Shown: positions 1 to 4,080 of the stretch, piece by piece
Layout of the letters: each line of letters opens with the position of its first letter
Position numbering within the stretch: position 1 is the stretch's first letter
Assembly: GCA_001774245.1 (NCBI GenBank)
Contig: MEZF01000077.1
Location: 331 to 6,246, forward strand
Reading direction: 5' to 3'
DNA length: 5,916 nt
Source: Candidatus Bathyarchaeota archaeon RBG_13_52_12
Lineage (GTDB): Archaea; Thermoproteota; Bathyarchaeia; TCS64
Position numbers and translations under genes: made by a program
The notes under the pieces: generated by a model
What the model was told of the DNA's origin: nothing
What the model saw: the letters and a program-made list of their open reading frames with translations, nothing else
Database searches by the model: none

Positions 1-432
1 GATGAAGAGTAGATCAGCTTGTCCCTGGATTCTACGCTGATCGAGCTTCGCGTAGAAGCCTATCAGAATAGGTAATGTCTCCCTTCCATCAAGGGTAGCT
101 ATGCTCACCTTATCGAGTCCTTTGAAGCTCATTATCCTCTGGTCGTAGACGATTGCACCGTGAGGATCGAAGGCGTGATAGTGCCGTCTCTCGACTTTGT
201 AGCTTTCAATTACCTTACTTATGGCTCTGATGGCTAGCTGTGCTGGTAGCTTGTACTGTTCCCTGATTCGGTGGTATAGTTGGTGCTGTAGCTTGTATTT
301 GTTGAATGTCTTGGATTCGTAGGCTTCCCTTGATATGTCGTCGCAGGCTTGGTTGAAGGTTTCCATGGTTCTGAGTAGCTTCTGCCTCTGTTCCCTGGTT
401 GGCTGTAGCTTAACCTTCAACGTAAGAAGCAT
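1..432 (-). CDS. tnpB: TnpB RNA-guided nuclease of an IS200/IS605 (IS1341-type) element, N-terminal part, cut by the window edge
   Basis: The reading frame starts at ATG 432-430 and runs open to the window edge, giving 144 residues. It begins MLLTLKVKLQPTREQ, typical of TnpB/OrfB starts, followed by a helical segment (about residues 14-60), then LPAQLAIRAISKV (63-75) and a beta-rich part (93-144) with VYDQRIMSF and KGLDKVSIATLDGRE. This matches the N-terminal helix-turn-helix and wedge-like part of TnpB. The family is known to contain RuvC-type nucleases guided by RNA from the element's end; the catalytic acidic residues and zinc finger would lie beyond the left edge, so activity cannot be judged. 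No tnpA (Y1 transposase) is visible between the start and the element end, which suggests a solo tnpB element, although tnpA could lie on the other side. No Shine-Dalgarno precedes the ATG, and a TATA box about 26-33 nt upstream fits a leaderless mRNA. An in-frame TTG lies 8 codons upstream, but the ATG fits the family better. Confidence 0.9.
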   Translation of the reverse strand, partial: MLLTLKVKLQPTREQRQKLLRTMETFNQACDDISREAYESKTFNKYKLQHQLYHRIREQYKLPAQLAIRAISKVIESYKVERRHYHAFDPHGAIVYDQRIMSFKGLDKVSIATLDGRETLPILIGFYAKLDQRRIQGQADLLFI

Positions 433-457
433 TTGGTTATTGATTCCAATTCTCAAT

Positions 458-465
458 ATTTATAA
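458..465 (-). promoter_or_regulatory. TATA box for tnpB
   Basis: On the minus strand this reads TTATAAAT within the AT-rich stretch 456-470. It lies 26-33 nt upstream of the tnpB ATG, so a start about 25 nt downstream of the box would fall at or next to the start codon. With no Shine-Dalgarno, this is the usual archaeal leaderless layout. The position and composition are seen; the function is inferred. Confidence 0.5.
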
Positions 466-502
466 TATCTACATTCACTACTTTCATCCGCCTCTAATTC
501 CT

Positions 503-522
503 CCCACGTCTAAAGACGTGGG
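503..522. repeat. Terminal-type hairpin of the IS200/IS605 element (probable left end)
   Basis: Perfect inverted repeat with 8-bp arms CCCACGTC (503-510) and GACGTGGG (515-522) around a 4-nt loop. It sits 70 nt upstream of the tnpB start. IS200/IS605 elements carry subterminal hairpins, bound as single strands by TnpA, rather than inverted terminal repeats, and this stem followed by GGCTTCC resembles hairpins seen at their ends. Because it lies on the N-terminal side of tnpB it should mark the left end, with the element boundary between here and about 555. Right ends of related elements carry similar hairpins, so the left-end call rests on gene orientation. Confidence 0.65.
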
Positions 523-553
523 CTTCCTTGGAGAACACTTCGTGATGCTGTAG

Positions 554-604
554 AACTCCGAGGAGTTCAACAAGGTTCTGAGAGATATGCTTGATGATTT
601 ATGA
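554..604 (+). pseudogene. Possible 3' remnant of a gene cut by the transposable element
   Basis: Directly right of the presumed element end, the plus strand reads NSEEFNKVLRDMLDDL and a TGA stop (602-604), preceded by an in-frame TAG at 551-553. The mix of charged and aliphatic residues looks like the C-terminal helix of a real protein, but 16 residues are too few to assign a family. The start of this frame coincides with a palindrome (553-568), so it may instead be element DNA that is open by chance. Low confidence. Confidence 0.2.
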
Positions 605-624
605 CGCGTGCGTGATTTTAATTT

Positions 625-631
625 AAAAAAA
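625..631 (-). terminator. T7 tract, probable transcription terminator of the 85-residue protein gene
   Basis: On the minus strand the transcript leaving the stop codon at 666-668 meets a C-rich stretch (632-647) and then seven T residues followed by AAATTAAAAT. Archaeal RNA polymerase terminates at U-tracts without needing a hairpin. It lies about 35 nt beyond the stop codon. Confidence 0.5.
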
Positions 632-665
632 GGAGGGTTTAGGGGGGTAATCTTTGCATTTAGTT

Positions 666-923
666 TTACCCGTAGAATTTCCACTCGATGTGCCATAGCC
701 ACTCTGGGCGCTTCGTTGACATGTATGGCTTCGTTAAATCTGCCATAGTCTCGCCTTCTATCAAAATCATATAGTGATATTTGTCATTTGCAGCTCCATA
801 CTGGCCAATGAACTTGCATTTCGCTTTTTCACATGCTTTCTTTAGAGTCTCCGAGTATTCCTTTATTCTTTTTTCTCGCTCTGAGGAAGTCCCCTCCAGG
901 TCAATCAAGTACATCGCTAACAT
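666..923 (-). CDS. Unrecognised 85-residue protein, predicted ferredoxin-like alpha/beta fold
   Basis: I do not recognise this family. ATG 923-921 is chosen because GGTGA (933-929) lies 5 nt upstream, a good archaeal Shine-Dalgarno. Upstream in-frame TTG (935) and GTG (932) codons overlap that site and are less likely. The apparent order is strand (MYLIDLE, 4-10), charged amphipathic helix (14-36), strands around KFIGQYG (37-43) and KYHYMILIEGE (48-58), a short helix, then aromatic-rich WLWHIEWKFYG (75-85). This beta-alpha-beta-beta-alpha-beta order resembles small dimeric alpha/beta-barrel proteins such as GYD or muconolactone-isomerase-like families; this is fold inference only. It has no signal peptide, membrane segment or metal motif, so it is probably cytoplasmic. 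It stands alone between the ribosomal operon and the transposon end, with its own TATA box and a downstream T-tract. Confidence 0.7.
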   Translation of the reverse strand: MLAMYLIDLEGTSSEREKRIKEYSETLKKACEKAKCKFIGQYGAANDKYHYMILIEGETMADLTKPYMSTKRPEWLWHIEWKFYG

Positions 924-928
924 GTTTT

Positions 929-933
929 TCACC
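929..933 (-). promoter_or_regulatory. Shine-Dalgarno fixing the start of the 85-residue protein
   Basis: GGTGA is complementary to the archaeal 16S rRNA 3' end and lies 5 nt before ATG 923. It argues against the TTG at 935, which lies on top of the site. Confidence 0.55.
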
Positions 934-969
934 AAGGTTCTAAACCGTTTTTTCCTGTATTAGAACCTA

Positions 970-977
970 GTTTATAT
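970..977 (-). promoter_or_regulatory. Candidate TATA box for the 85-residue protein gene
   Basis: The minus strand reads ATATAAAC 47-54 nt upstream of ATG 923. Initiation about 25 nt downstream would leave a leader of roughly 20-25 nt containing the GGTGA site. A second AT-rich stretch (990-1001) is a weaker alternative. Both lie in the 122-nt gap after rps27ae. Confidence 0.35.
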
Positions 978-1057
978 CGAGAGAAAATTAGTTATATAAT
1001 TTACTATAAGCACGCATCTCACGCGGATAAATGACAAGCATAAATGGGTTAAAGTAT

Positions 1058-1270
1058 TTAGGATTTAGACTTAAACATGGTGAATCCGCAGTTCCCGCAC
1101 GTGTAGCGATCGCCGTGGTCAGCCATGAAATAACCGCGCCCACACCTGTTGCAGAAGGGTCTTTTCCGTTCTAGTTTGCCGTCCTTGATCTCATACTTCT
1201 TGTATATCGAGTCGGCTGCTTTCGCAGGCTTCTTCTCGGTGGGTTTCTTATCACCGGCTTTTTGAGACAT
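1058..1270 (-). CDS. rps27ae: Small-subunit ribosomal protein S27Ae (eS31)
   Basis: This is a 70-residue zinc-ribbon protein of the small ribosomal subunit. It has a Lys/Ala/Pro-rich basic N-terminus (1-24), then YKKYEIKDGKLERKRPFC, with paired cysteines at 40/43 and 58/61 that form the zinc site. The spacing CxxC-14-CxxC and the CGNCGFTMF ending are diagnostic. The length is normal for archaea, which lack the ubiquitin fusion found in eukaryotes. Its ATG overlaps the rps24e stop by one base (TAATG), and a purine-rich GGAGGAG site inside the end of rps24e provides the Shine-Dalgarno, so translational coupling is likely. It is the last gene of the rpo7 operon. No strong T-tract follows; about 50-70 nt of AT-rich DNA downstream probably serves for termination. 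Confidence 0.96.
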   Translation of the reverse strand: MSQKAGDKKPTEKKPAKAADSIYKKYEIKDGKLERKRPFCNRCGRGYFMADHGDRYTCGNCGFTMFKSKS

Positions 1271-1599
1271 TACTTCTTCTCCTCCTCAGTAGCTATATCG
1301 GGCTTATTTTCCGCCTTAGCGGCCTCTTTCCCCTTGTTTCTGGTGATTATATATTTGGGCTCAACTGCCATCGCAGTTGTGGCGTCGTTGTATACGTTTG
1401 CTGTACCAGTGGTAACTCTGGTGCCTGCTTTGGTCTTTAATACGCGGACGTAGACGTTATCGGGCTCGGTTCTCATCAAGACCGCGATCTCGCGCCTCAC
1501 ATCGGCTCTGCTCGGAGTGGAGGCTTCAGCGATTTTAAAGGAAAGCTCTTTCCTACCAATAACTTTGTTAATCTTAGTTGACGTCAGTTCCAGCTTCAC
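1270..1599 (-). CDS. rps24e: Small-subunit ribosomal protein S24e (eS24)
   Basis: A 109-residue ribosomal protein found in Archaea and eukaryotes. Family landmarks are the N-terminal strand MKLELTSTKINKVIGRKE, the following AEASTPSRADVRREIA (about 25-40), VYVRVLKTKAGTRVTTGTA (about 49-67) and VYNDATTAMAVEPKYIITRN (69-88). A Glu/Lys-rich tail ending EEEKK follows. The start is GTG 1599-1597, which overlaps the dephospho-CoA kinase stop TGA (1598-1596) by three bases as GTGA; GGAG about 11 nt upstream, within the kinase gene, can serve as ribosome binding site. The codons of the acidic/basic tail also form the Shine-Dalgarno for rps27ae. Length is normal for archaea. It is co-transcribed with its neighbours. 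Confidence 0.96.
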   Translation of the reverse strand: MKLELTSTKINKVIGRKELSFKIAEASTPSRADVRREIAVLMRTEPDNVYVRVLKTKAGTRVTTGTANVYNDATTAMAVEPKYIITRNKGKEAAKAENKPDIATEEEKK

Positions 1600-2063
1600 T
1601 GTCTCTTCATCTCCATTCGGTTTAGGAAGCCTCTCGCCCAGTCCCGCCTTTCCTCGGACACGGTCACTGCCACTAGCCCCTCGTGGGGCTGGCCGTAGGC
1701 TATCACCGAGCCGAGAGGCATCTCAGCCAACAGCGGGAGGACCAGAAGGTCCTCTTCACCTTCCACGACTACAGCCACCCTCCTTTTAAGTGTTACCGCA
1801 GTCCGAAGAGCGAGCCAGGCTTTGGCATTGATGGTGGCTGCCTCGTTAGGGACCTTGACCTCCTTCAAGCCATGTACAACAGGCTTGATCTGTACACGGA
1901 GTGTCTTGTTATCCACAACGACTATGTCTGGGAATAATCCCGCGGCAATGACATTTGCTGCTACAAAGTCACCGACGACAGCTAAAAGCGGAGGTTTGAC
2001 CATGAGTTTATCCCTTAGCTTAGCAGTGGTCTCAGTTGGCTCACCTCGGTACAGTTCTCCCAA
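1596..2063 (-). CDS. GTP-dependent dephospho-CoA kinase (DUF359 family), last step of CoA synthesis
   Basis: Members of this archaeal family phosphorylate dephospho-CoA to CoA with GTP, replacing the unrelated bacterial/eukaryotic CoaE. Numbered from the TTG start, the sequence shows LLAVVGDFVAANVI (about 26-39), then PDIVVVDNKTLR (about 45-56), VVVEGEEDLLVLPL (about 98-111) and AYGQPHEGLVAV (about 122-133), all family motifs. The drawn start, TTG 2063-2061, is the only ATG/GTG/TTG that keeps the recognisable core. It gives 155 residues and begins inside PLGELYRGE, which should follow a conserved segment of the type LPExLRxELKxPLG. That segment is encoded in frame upstream (LLLPESLRSELKTP), so translation probably starts near CTG 2105-2103, giving 169 residues. 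The gene sits between spt4 and rps24e, a neighbourhood common in archaea, and overlaps rps24e by four bases. Confidence 0.9.
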   Translation of the reverse strand: MGELYRGEPTETTAKLRDKLMVKPPLLAVVGDFVAANVIAAGLFPDIVVVDNKTLRVQIKPVVHGLKEVKVPNEAATINAKAWLALRTAVTLKRRVAVVVEGEEDLLVLPLLAEMPLGSVIAYGQPHEGLVAVTVSEERRDWARGFLNRMEMKRQ

Positions 2064-2139
2064 GGGAGTCTTGAGTTCGCTACGAAGGGATTCTGGAAGA
2101 AGCAGAGTATTGATCGGAAGAAGTTTTGGATCGGTTTTT

Positions 2140-2325
2140 TTACCGGATCTTGAGGGCGTACTGGCCCGCCTCTTTGATTTTCATTTTCTCCGCCAGCTGG
2201 CTTTTAGAGGGGTTAAGTATTATTACGAAACCGAGAAAGTCTTCACTTAGTTCTGATCCTTTACAGACTGGGCAGGCGTTCTCTGTCGTTATGACTTTAC
2301 AGGTTCTGCATGCTTTTGCTGGCAT
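2140..2325 (-). CDS. spt4: Transcription elongation factor Spt4 (RpoE'')
   Basis: This 61-residue zinc-binding protein partners Spt5 (NusG homologue) on the RNA polymerase clamp to promote processive elongation. Cysteines 6/9 and 18/21 (CRTC and CPVC) form the zinc site, followed by a WSG-like beta segment FLGFVIILNPSKSQLAEKM and the C-terminal GQYALKIR, both family hallmarks. Length is typical. Its ATG overlaps the rpo7 stop by one base (TAATG), and GGAGGAG inside the end of rpo7 provides the ribosome binding site. The gene ends at TAA directly before a run of seven A residues (2141-2135), and 34 nt separate its stop from the probable upstream start of the next gene. The spt5 gene is not in the window. 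Confidence 0.95.
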   Translation of the reverse strand: MPAKACRTCKVITTENACPVCKGSELSEDFLGFVIILNPSKSQLAEKMKIKEAGQYALKIR

Positions 2326-2900
2326 TACTTCTTCTTCTCCTCCTTGGGAGTCTCCATAGCTTTAACCTCGTTGTTGATCCAATCGATCTTCCCAAGCATA
2401 GGCTGGCGAGCGGTTACACCAATCTTCCCAGAGCTACGCCCTTTAGGGAAGCTGACAGCGACCATTCTTACCCTGAAGAGGTCACCCCTCTGAATGGTAC
2501 GTCCACTTTCTTTTCCGAGAAGGATTCCCTGCCTTTCATCATAGCTTATGAAGTCGTCCATGAGCTGGCTGACGTGAAGTAGTGCGTCTACTGGACCTAT
2601 CCTTAGGAAGGTACCGAAGTCGGCGACCTCAACGACCTCACCTTCAACGATCTCCTGTAACTGGGGGAAAAACGTCATGATGCTGAATGTAACCTGGTGG
2701 TGGGTTCCACCGTCACCAGGGACGATGCGACCTATGGGGTTGACTTCGACCTTGATTACTGAGATGACATAGCCAAGGTCCTCATCGACGAGCCCCTCGT
2801 ATTTGCCGCGTAACTCCTCGTAAGCTGCGGCGTCGAGTGGTTGGTTGAACTTAGACGGACTTATCCTAATGGTGTCCTTCAGGGTGATTAGATTGAACAT
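2325..2900 (-). CDS. rpo7: DNA-directed RNA polymerase subunit Rpo7 (RpoE')
   Basis: Homologue of eukaryotic Rpb7: with Rpo4 it forms the polymerase stalk that contacts RNA and helps open promoters. The N-terminal stalk domain covers about residues 1-80 (MFNLITLKDTIRI, KYEGLVDEDLGYVISV, RIVPGDGGTHHQVTF). An S1/OB RNA-binding domain covers about 83-167 (VEGEVVEVADFGTFLRIGP, ALLHVSQLMDDFISYD). The 191 residues are normal for the family, with a short Glu/Lys-rich tail. The start ATG 2900-2898 has GAGG about 9 nt upstream; an ATG five bases earlier is out of frame. The first gene of the tight cluster, it follows the HTH-phosphoribosyltransferase gene by 50 nt, a gap holding only a weak TTTTTATG element, so both an internal promoter and read-through are possible. 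Confidence 0.97.
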   Translation of the reverse strand: MFNLITLKDTIRISPSKFNQPLDAAAYEELRGKYEGLVDEDLGYVISVIKVEVNPIGRIVPGDGGTHHQVTFSIMTFFPQLQEIVEGEVVEVADFGTFLRIGPVDALLHVSQLMDDFISYDERQGILLGKESGRTIQRGDLFRVRMVAVSFPKGRSSGKIGVTARQPMLGKIDWINNEVKAMETPKEEKKK

Positions 2901-2950
2901 CGCATCGCCTCAACTTAGCCGGGGTTGATTCATAAAAACGTTGTTGAAGC

Positions 2951-3676
2951 TCAGAGCTCTATGAGCACCTCGAAGGACTCCTTGCTGATGATCTCCCCGA
3001 GGTCTTTCTTCCACTCGTCGCCGACCGCAACTAGAATATAGATGCCAGCGATGTCAGCCCGCTGATTTCTAACTAGATCAACCAGTGCCTTAATCGTCTC
3101 GCCAGATCGGACAACGTCGTCGATTATGAGTATACTGTCCTTTTTCTTGAGTGAGGTTTTAGGGACATACATCGTCTTCCGCATGGCGGAGCCTTTGGGT
3201 ATGAACGACTCCTCGAGGAACTCGTTGATCCCGACTTCCTTAGTCTCCTTAGCTATTAGGAGGTCTACGTCGAGGAGGTTAGCAACGAGAGTTGAGCATG
3301 GTATGCCGTCGACGGCTGCGGTGAGCACTTTCGTCACGCGGCGCCCAGCGAACTTTTCCATAGCGTAGTTCGCCATGATCTTGAGCCAAGTGATTTCCGC
3401 AACTAAGGGCGTGTTATCAAAGTATCCCTCTTCGTCGAAGTTAATCCTCTTTTTTAGCTCAGCCTTGATGTCAGTGATCTCCATCAGTTTCTCGTAGAGA
3501 CCCTGGGCCCTATCGTAACTCGGTAGGACATGTCCCCTCATGTACCTACTTAGTATGGGTGGGCTGAGTCCGAGGTAGTCGGATAGCTCCTGGTATGTGT
3601 GACTCTCGCTGGCGACCTTAAGAAGGTCGGTGATCATCATTCTGTACTTTAATTCCCGTACTCTCGTCTCAGCCAT
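2951..3676 (-). CDS. Helix-turn-helix plus phosphoribosyltransferase protein, probable nucleotide/PRPP-responsive regulator
   Basis: The 241-residue protein has an N-terminal XRE-like helix-turn-helix (about 27-53: TYQELSDYLGLSPPILSRYM), a linker helix, and a type I phosphoribosyltransferase domain (about 90-241). The PRPP-binding loop is clear, ILIIDDVVRSGET (182-194), preceded by a region with FIPKGSAMRK (158-167) that resembles the flexible hood of adenine or purine transferases. Such fusions are known as regulators: bacterial PurR and haloarchaeal GfcR use a phosphoribosyltransferase domain as a sensor. Whether this one keeps catalysis cannot be told; both acidic residues of the loop are present. 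The start ATG 3676-3674 has GGAG 9 nt upstream. It lies 25 nt downstream of tRNA-Lys on the same strand with no T-tract between, so it may share the tRNA transcript. An adenine phosphoribosyltransferase enzyme is the main alternative. Confidence 0.8.
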   Translation of the reverse strand: MAETRVRELKYRMMITDLLKVASESHTYQELSDYLGLSPPILSRYMRGHVLPSYDRAQGLYEKLMEITDIKAELKKRINFDEEGYFDNTPLVAEITWLKIMANYAMEKFAGRRVTKVLTAAVDGIPCSTLVANLLDVDLLIAKETKEVGINEFLEESFIPKGSAMRKTMYVPKTSLKKKDSILIIDDVVRSGETIKALVDLVRNQRADIAGIYILVAVGDEWKKDLGEIISKESFEVLIEL

Positions 3677-3701
3677 TCATCTCATCTCCCAGCCGGCGGA
3701 G

Positions 3702-3794
3702 CGGGCCTGAGGGGATTTGAACCCCTGACCAACGGCTTTCTTCGACCCTCGGGTCTTAAAAGGCCGACGCTCTTCCTTGCTGAGCTACAGGCCC
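3702..3794 (-). tRNA. tRNA-Lys(TTT) with a 19-nt intron
   Basis: Reading the minus strand from 3794, acceptor GGGCCTG pairs with CAGGCCC (3709-3703), with discriminator G at 3702. The D arm is GCTC/GAGC with a 9-nt loop containing GG. The anticodon stem is CGGC/GCCG (28-31 with 39-42) plus a U27-U43 mismatch. The anticodon loop is CTTTTAA with anticodon TTT at 3760-3758. The variable loop is 5 nt and the T arm is AGGGG-TTCAAAT-CCCCT with a normal T loop. Removing the intron leaves 74 nt, a standard length. CCA is not encoded. The first base lies 118 nt upstream of the regulator gene's start, leaving a 25-nt gap after the 3' end. Confidence 0.93.
3738..3756 (-). other. tRNA-Lys intron at position 37/38 (bulge-helix-bulge)
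   Basis: Cutting after A37 (3757) and before A38 (3737) restores a 7-nt anticodon loop. The four T residues 33-36 can pair with GAAG (3743-3740) near the intron end as U-A and G-U pairs, flanked by 3-nt bulges, and GACC/GGTC forms an inner hairpin. This is the canonical archaeal splicing-endonuclease substrate. The cut points are deduced from this fold. Confidence 0.8.
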
Positions 3795-3829
3795 ATGGCC
3801 CTAAGCGTTTAGCCAATAGGACAAACAGC

Positions 3830-3839
3830 GTATTTAACT
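3830..3839 (-). promoter_or_regulatory. Candidate TATA box for tRNA-Lys (and possibly the regulator gene)
   Basis: The minus strand reads AGTTAAATAC about 36-45 nt upstream of the mature tRNA 5' end, leaving room for a short 5' leader removed by RNase P. It lies in the 181-nt AT-rich spacer (3795-3975) between the two divergent tRNA genes. I see no open reading frame in that spacer. Confidence 0.35.
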
Positions 3840-3975
3840 GTTTTTGGTTTTGCTTTAATCATTCAATATATATTCTTTTTCTGGTAAAATTTGCGTACGA
3901 TGATGAGACGTAAAATGGGGCGAGTTCCTCGACATACTTATTAGATTGAGAGCCTTTCCCTTCTGGTAATCACGC

Positions 3976-4068
3976 GCGGCCGTGGTCCAGTCTGGTAAGA
4001 CGCCAGCCCCCCACGACCCTTTTCGGGGAAAGCTGGTGACCCGGGTCCGATTCCCGGCGGCCGCACCA
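3976..4068 (+). tRNA. tRNA-Gly(CCC) with a 17-nt intron and encoded CCA; unusual C33 and C55
   Basis: Acceptor GCGGCCG (3976-3982) pairs with CGGCCGC (4058-4064), with discriminator A (4065) and CCA (4066-4068). The D arm is GTC/GAC with a C13-A22 mismatch and a loop containing GG. The anticodon stem is CCAGC/GCTGG (4003-4007 with 4032-4036). The T stem is CCGGG/CCCGG, the variable loop 4 nt. Without the intron and CCA it is 73 nt. The loop reads CC-CCC-A-A, giving anticodon CCC at 4010-4012, and the acceptor and discriminator match archaeal tRNA-Gly. Two nearly universal bases are missing: U33 is C (4009), and the T loop is TCCGATT, so U55 is C (4047). The fold is otherwise complete. It may be functional and edited or tolerant, or it may be decaying. 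The tRNA gene is secure; the amino-acid identity is less so. Confidence 0.85.
4014..4030 (+). other. tRNA-Gly intron at position 37/38 (bulge-helix-bulge)
   Basis: CCCC (positions 33-36; 4009-4012) pairs perfectly with GGGG (4025-4028), flanked by the 3-nt bulges ACG (4013-4015) and AAA (4029-4031). This is a canonical bulge-helix-bulge site with cuts after A37 and before A38. It supports both the intron limits and the CCC anticodon. The inner part (4016-4024) is a small loop. Confidence 0.8.
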
Positions 4069-4075
4069 ACGATTG

Positions 4076-4080
4076 TTTTT
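4076..4080 (+). terminator. T5 tract, probable terminator of tRNA-Gly
   Basis: Five T residues begin 8 nt after the encoded CCA. The tract overlaps the stop codon of the convergent permease gene (4079-4081 on the minus strand), so the two transcripts end almost tail to tail. Confidence 0.5.

Noticed and set aside
335..553. Plus-strand 72-codon frame with a lipoprotein-like start
   Set aside because: It is antisense to the tnpB N-terminus and then crosses the hairpin; the hydrophobic part is a reverse-strand artefact.
484..702. Minus-strand 72-codon frame across the element end
   Set aside because: It runs through the hairpin and the terminator T-tract and overlaps the end of the 85-residue gene; no protein-like pattern.
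924..935. TTG 935 or GTG 932 as start of the 85-residue protein
   Set aside because: Both coincide with the GGTGA ribosome binding site that is well placed for ATG 923.
1517..1789. Plus-strand 90-codon frame rich in Ser, Pro and Leu
   Set aside because: It is antisense to rps24e and the dephospho-CoA kinase gene, both clearly real, and its composition is that of a reverse-strand shadow.
1822..2250. Plus-strand 142-codon frame
   Set aside because: It lies entirely antisense to the kinase and spt4 genes, has no recognisable domain and no promoter or ribosome binding site.
2310..2582. Plus-strand frame starting with a Leu-rich, signal-like stretch
   Set aside because: The leucines are the reverse complement of the Glu/Lys tail codons of rpo7, which make a false signal peptide.
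3900..3955. C/D-box small RNA upstream of tRNA-Gly (ATGATGA at 3900-3906)
   Set aside because: The C box is good, but no CTGA D box is found at the expected distance (only TTGA-like) and there are no internal C'/D' boxes.
4008..4031. Reading the second tRNA as Glu(TTC) using the T residues at 4020-4023
   Set aside because: It would need two introns within one loop; the Gly(CCC) reading needs one intron with a perfect bulge-helix-bulge, and acceptor and discriminator fit Gly.
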